This document shows, piece by piece, positions 63,941 to 64,000 of a DNA stretch of 64,000 bases. Every line of letters starts with the position of its first letter. Position 1 is the first letter of the stretch. The translations under genes were made by a program, and so were the position numbers. The notes beneath the pieces were generated by a model. It saw nothing but the letters and a program-made list of their open reading frames with translations. It had not been told where the DNA came from and did no database searches. Origin of the DNA: an uncultured Clostridia bacterium (GTDB taxonomy: Bacteria > Bacillota > Clostridia > TANB77 > CAG-508); assembly GCA_944387555.1 (NCBI GenBank), contig CALXFH010000003.1:58756-122755 (forward strand). Direction: 5' to 3'.

Positions 63941-64000
63941 ATATGTCACACTCAATTGATATTTATACTGTTCGAAGTACCTTTTTATATGAATGCTATT

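Overview
The window is very AT-rich (clearly below 35% G+C by eye) and reads as one chromosomal segment of an anaerobic, spore-forming Clostridia-like Firmicute, probably from a draft or metagenome assembly. Support for this: a Firmicutes-type prpC-prkC-rsgA-rpe / spoVM-rpmB neighbourhood, a CtsR-McsA-McsB-ClpC stress operon with a CtsR box, a spore photoproduct lyase homologue, SpoVM, type II fatty acid genes in clostridial order, and a strong preference for AGA as arginine codon. No transposase, prophage, plasmid or CRISPR array was seen.

Layout. 1-9.3 kb is accessory: a truncated membrane protein, a G5/SH3/glucosaminidase wall hydrolase, an acyl-CoA synthetase, several unknown membrane or zincin-like proteins, and an AlbA_2-type regulator. 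9.6-9.9 kb holds a tRNA block (Val, Asp, Phe in transcription order). 10-18 kb is a glycosyltransferase followed upstream by the fab/acc operon (fabH-fabD-fabG-fabF-accB-fabZ-accC, minus strand). 18-26 kb has a WG-repeat protein, tgt, queA, a membrane metallopeptidase-like gene, pnp and rpsO. 26-36 kb has an FtsX-type ABC exporter pair, splB, folA, thyA, an FAD protein, a HicA-like gene and a PflX-like radical SAM protein. 36-43 kb has a two-component system, an amidase-like protein, clpX, clpP and tig. 43-57 kb holds rpmB, spoVM, nth, a bactofilin-like protein, rpe, rsgA, prkC, prpC, mutS2, an S4-domain protein, dxs and a DUF4097-like protein. 57-64 kb holds clpC-mcsB-mcsA-ctsR, a pilin-like protein and gap.

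The strongest unexplained signals are: (1) two apparent +1 frameshifts (tgt and the metallopeptidase-like gene), both exactly at a CGG codon followed by A, in a window where I otherwise count only two in-frame CGG codons; (2) a 25-residue hydrophobic peptide gene whose Shine-Dalgarno is in a hairpin, facing a consensus promoter that would make a convergent antisense RNA, interrupting the usually contiguous prkC-rsgA operon: a candidate type I toxin-antitoxin locus; (3) eight copies or half-copies of an intergenic palindrome family built on GGGGACGTTTCC, three of them inside the fab operon; (4) an exact 28-nt inverted copy of the tRNA-Phe anticodon-arm region about 280 bp from the tRNA; (5) hairpins that enclose the translation start of splB and of a 69-residue protein next to ctsR; (6) a multi-branched structured element after the AlbA_2 gene.

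All calls are from reading the sequence; no database search was run. Starts were moved from the longest reading frame where the Shine-Dalgarno position demanded it.
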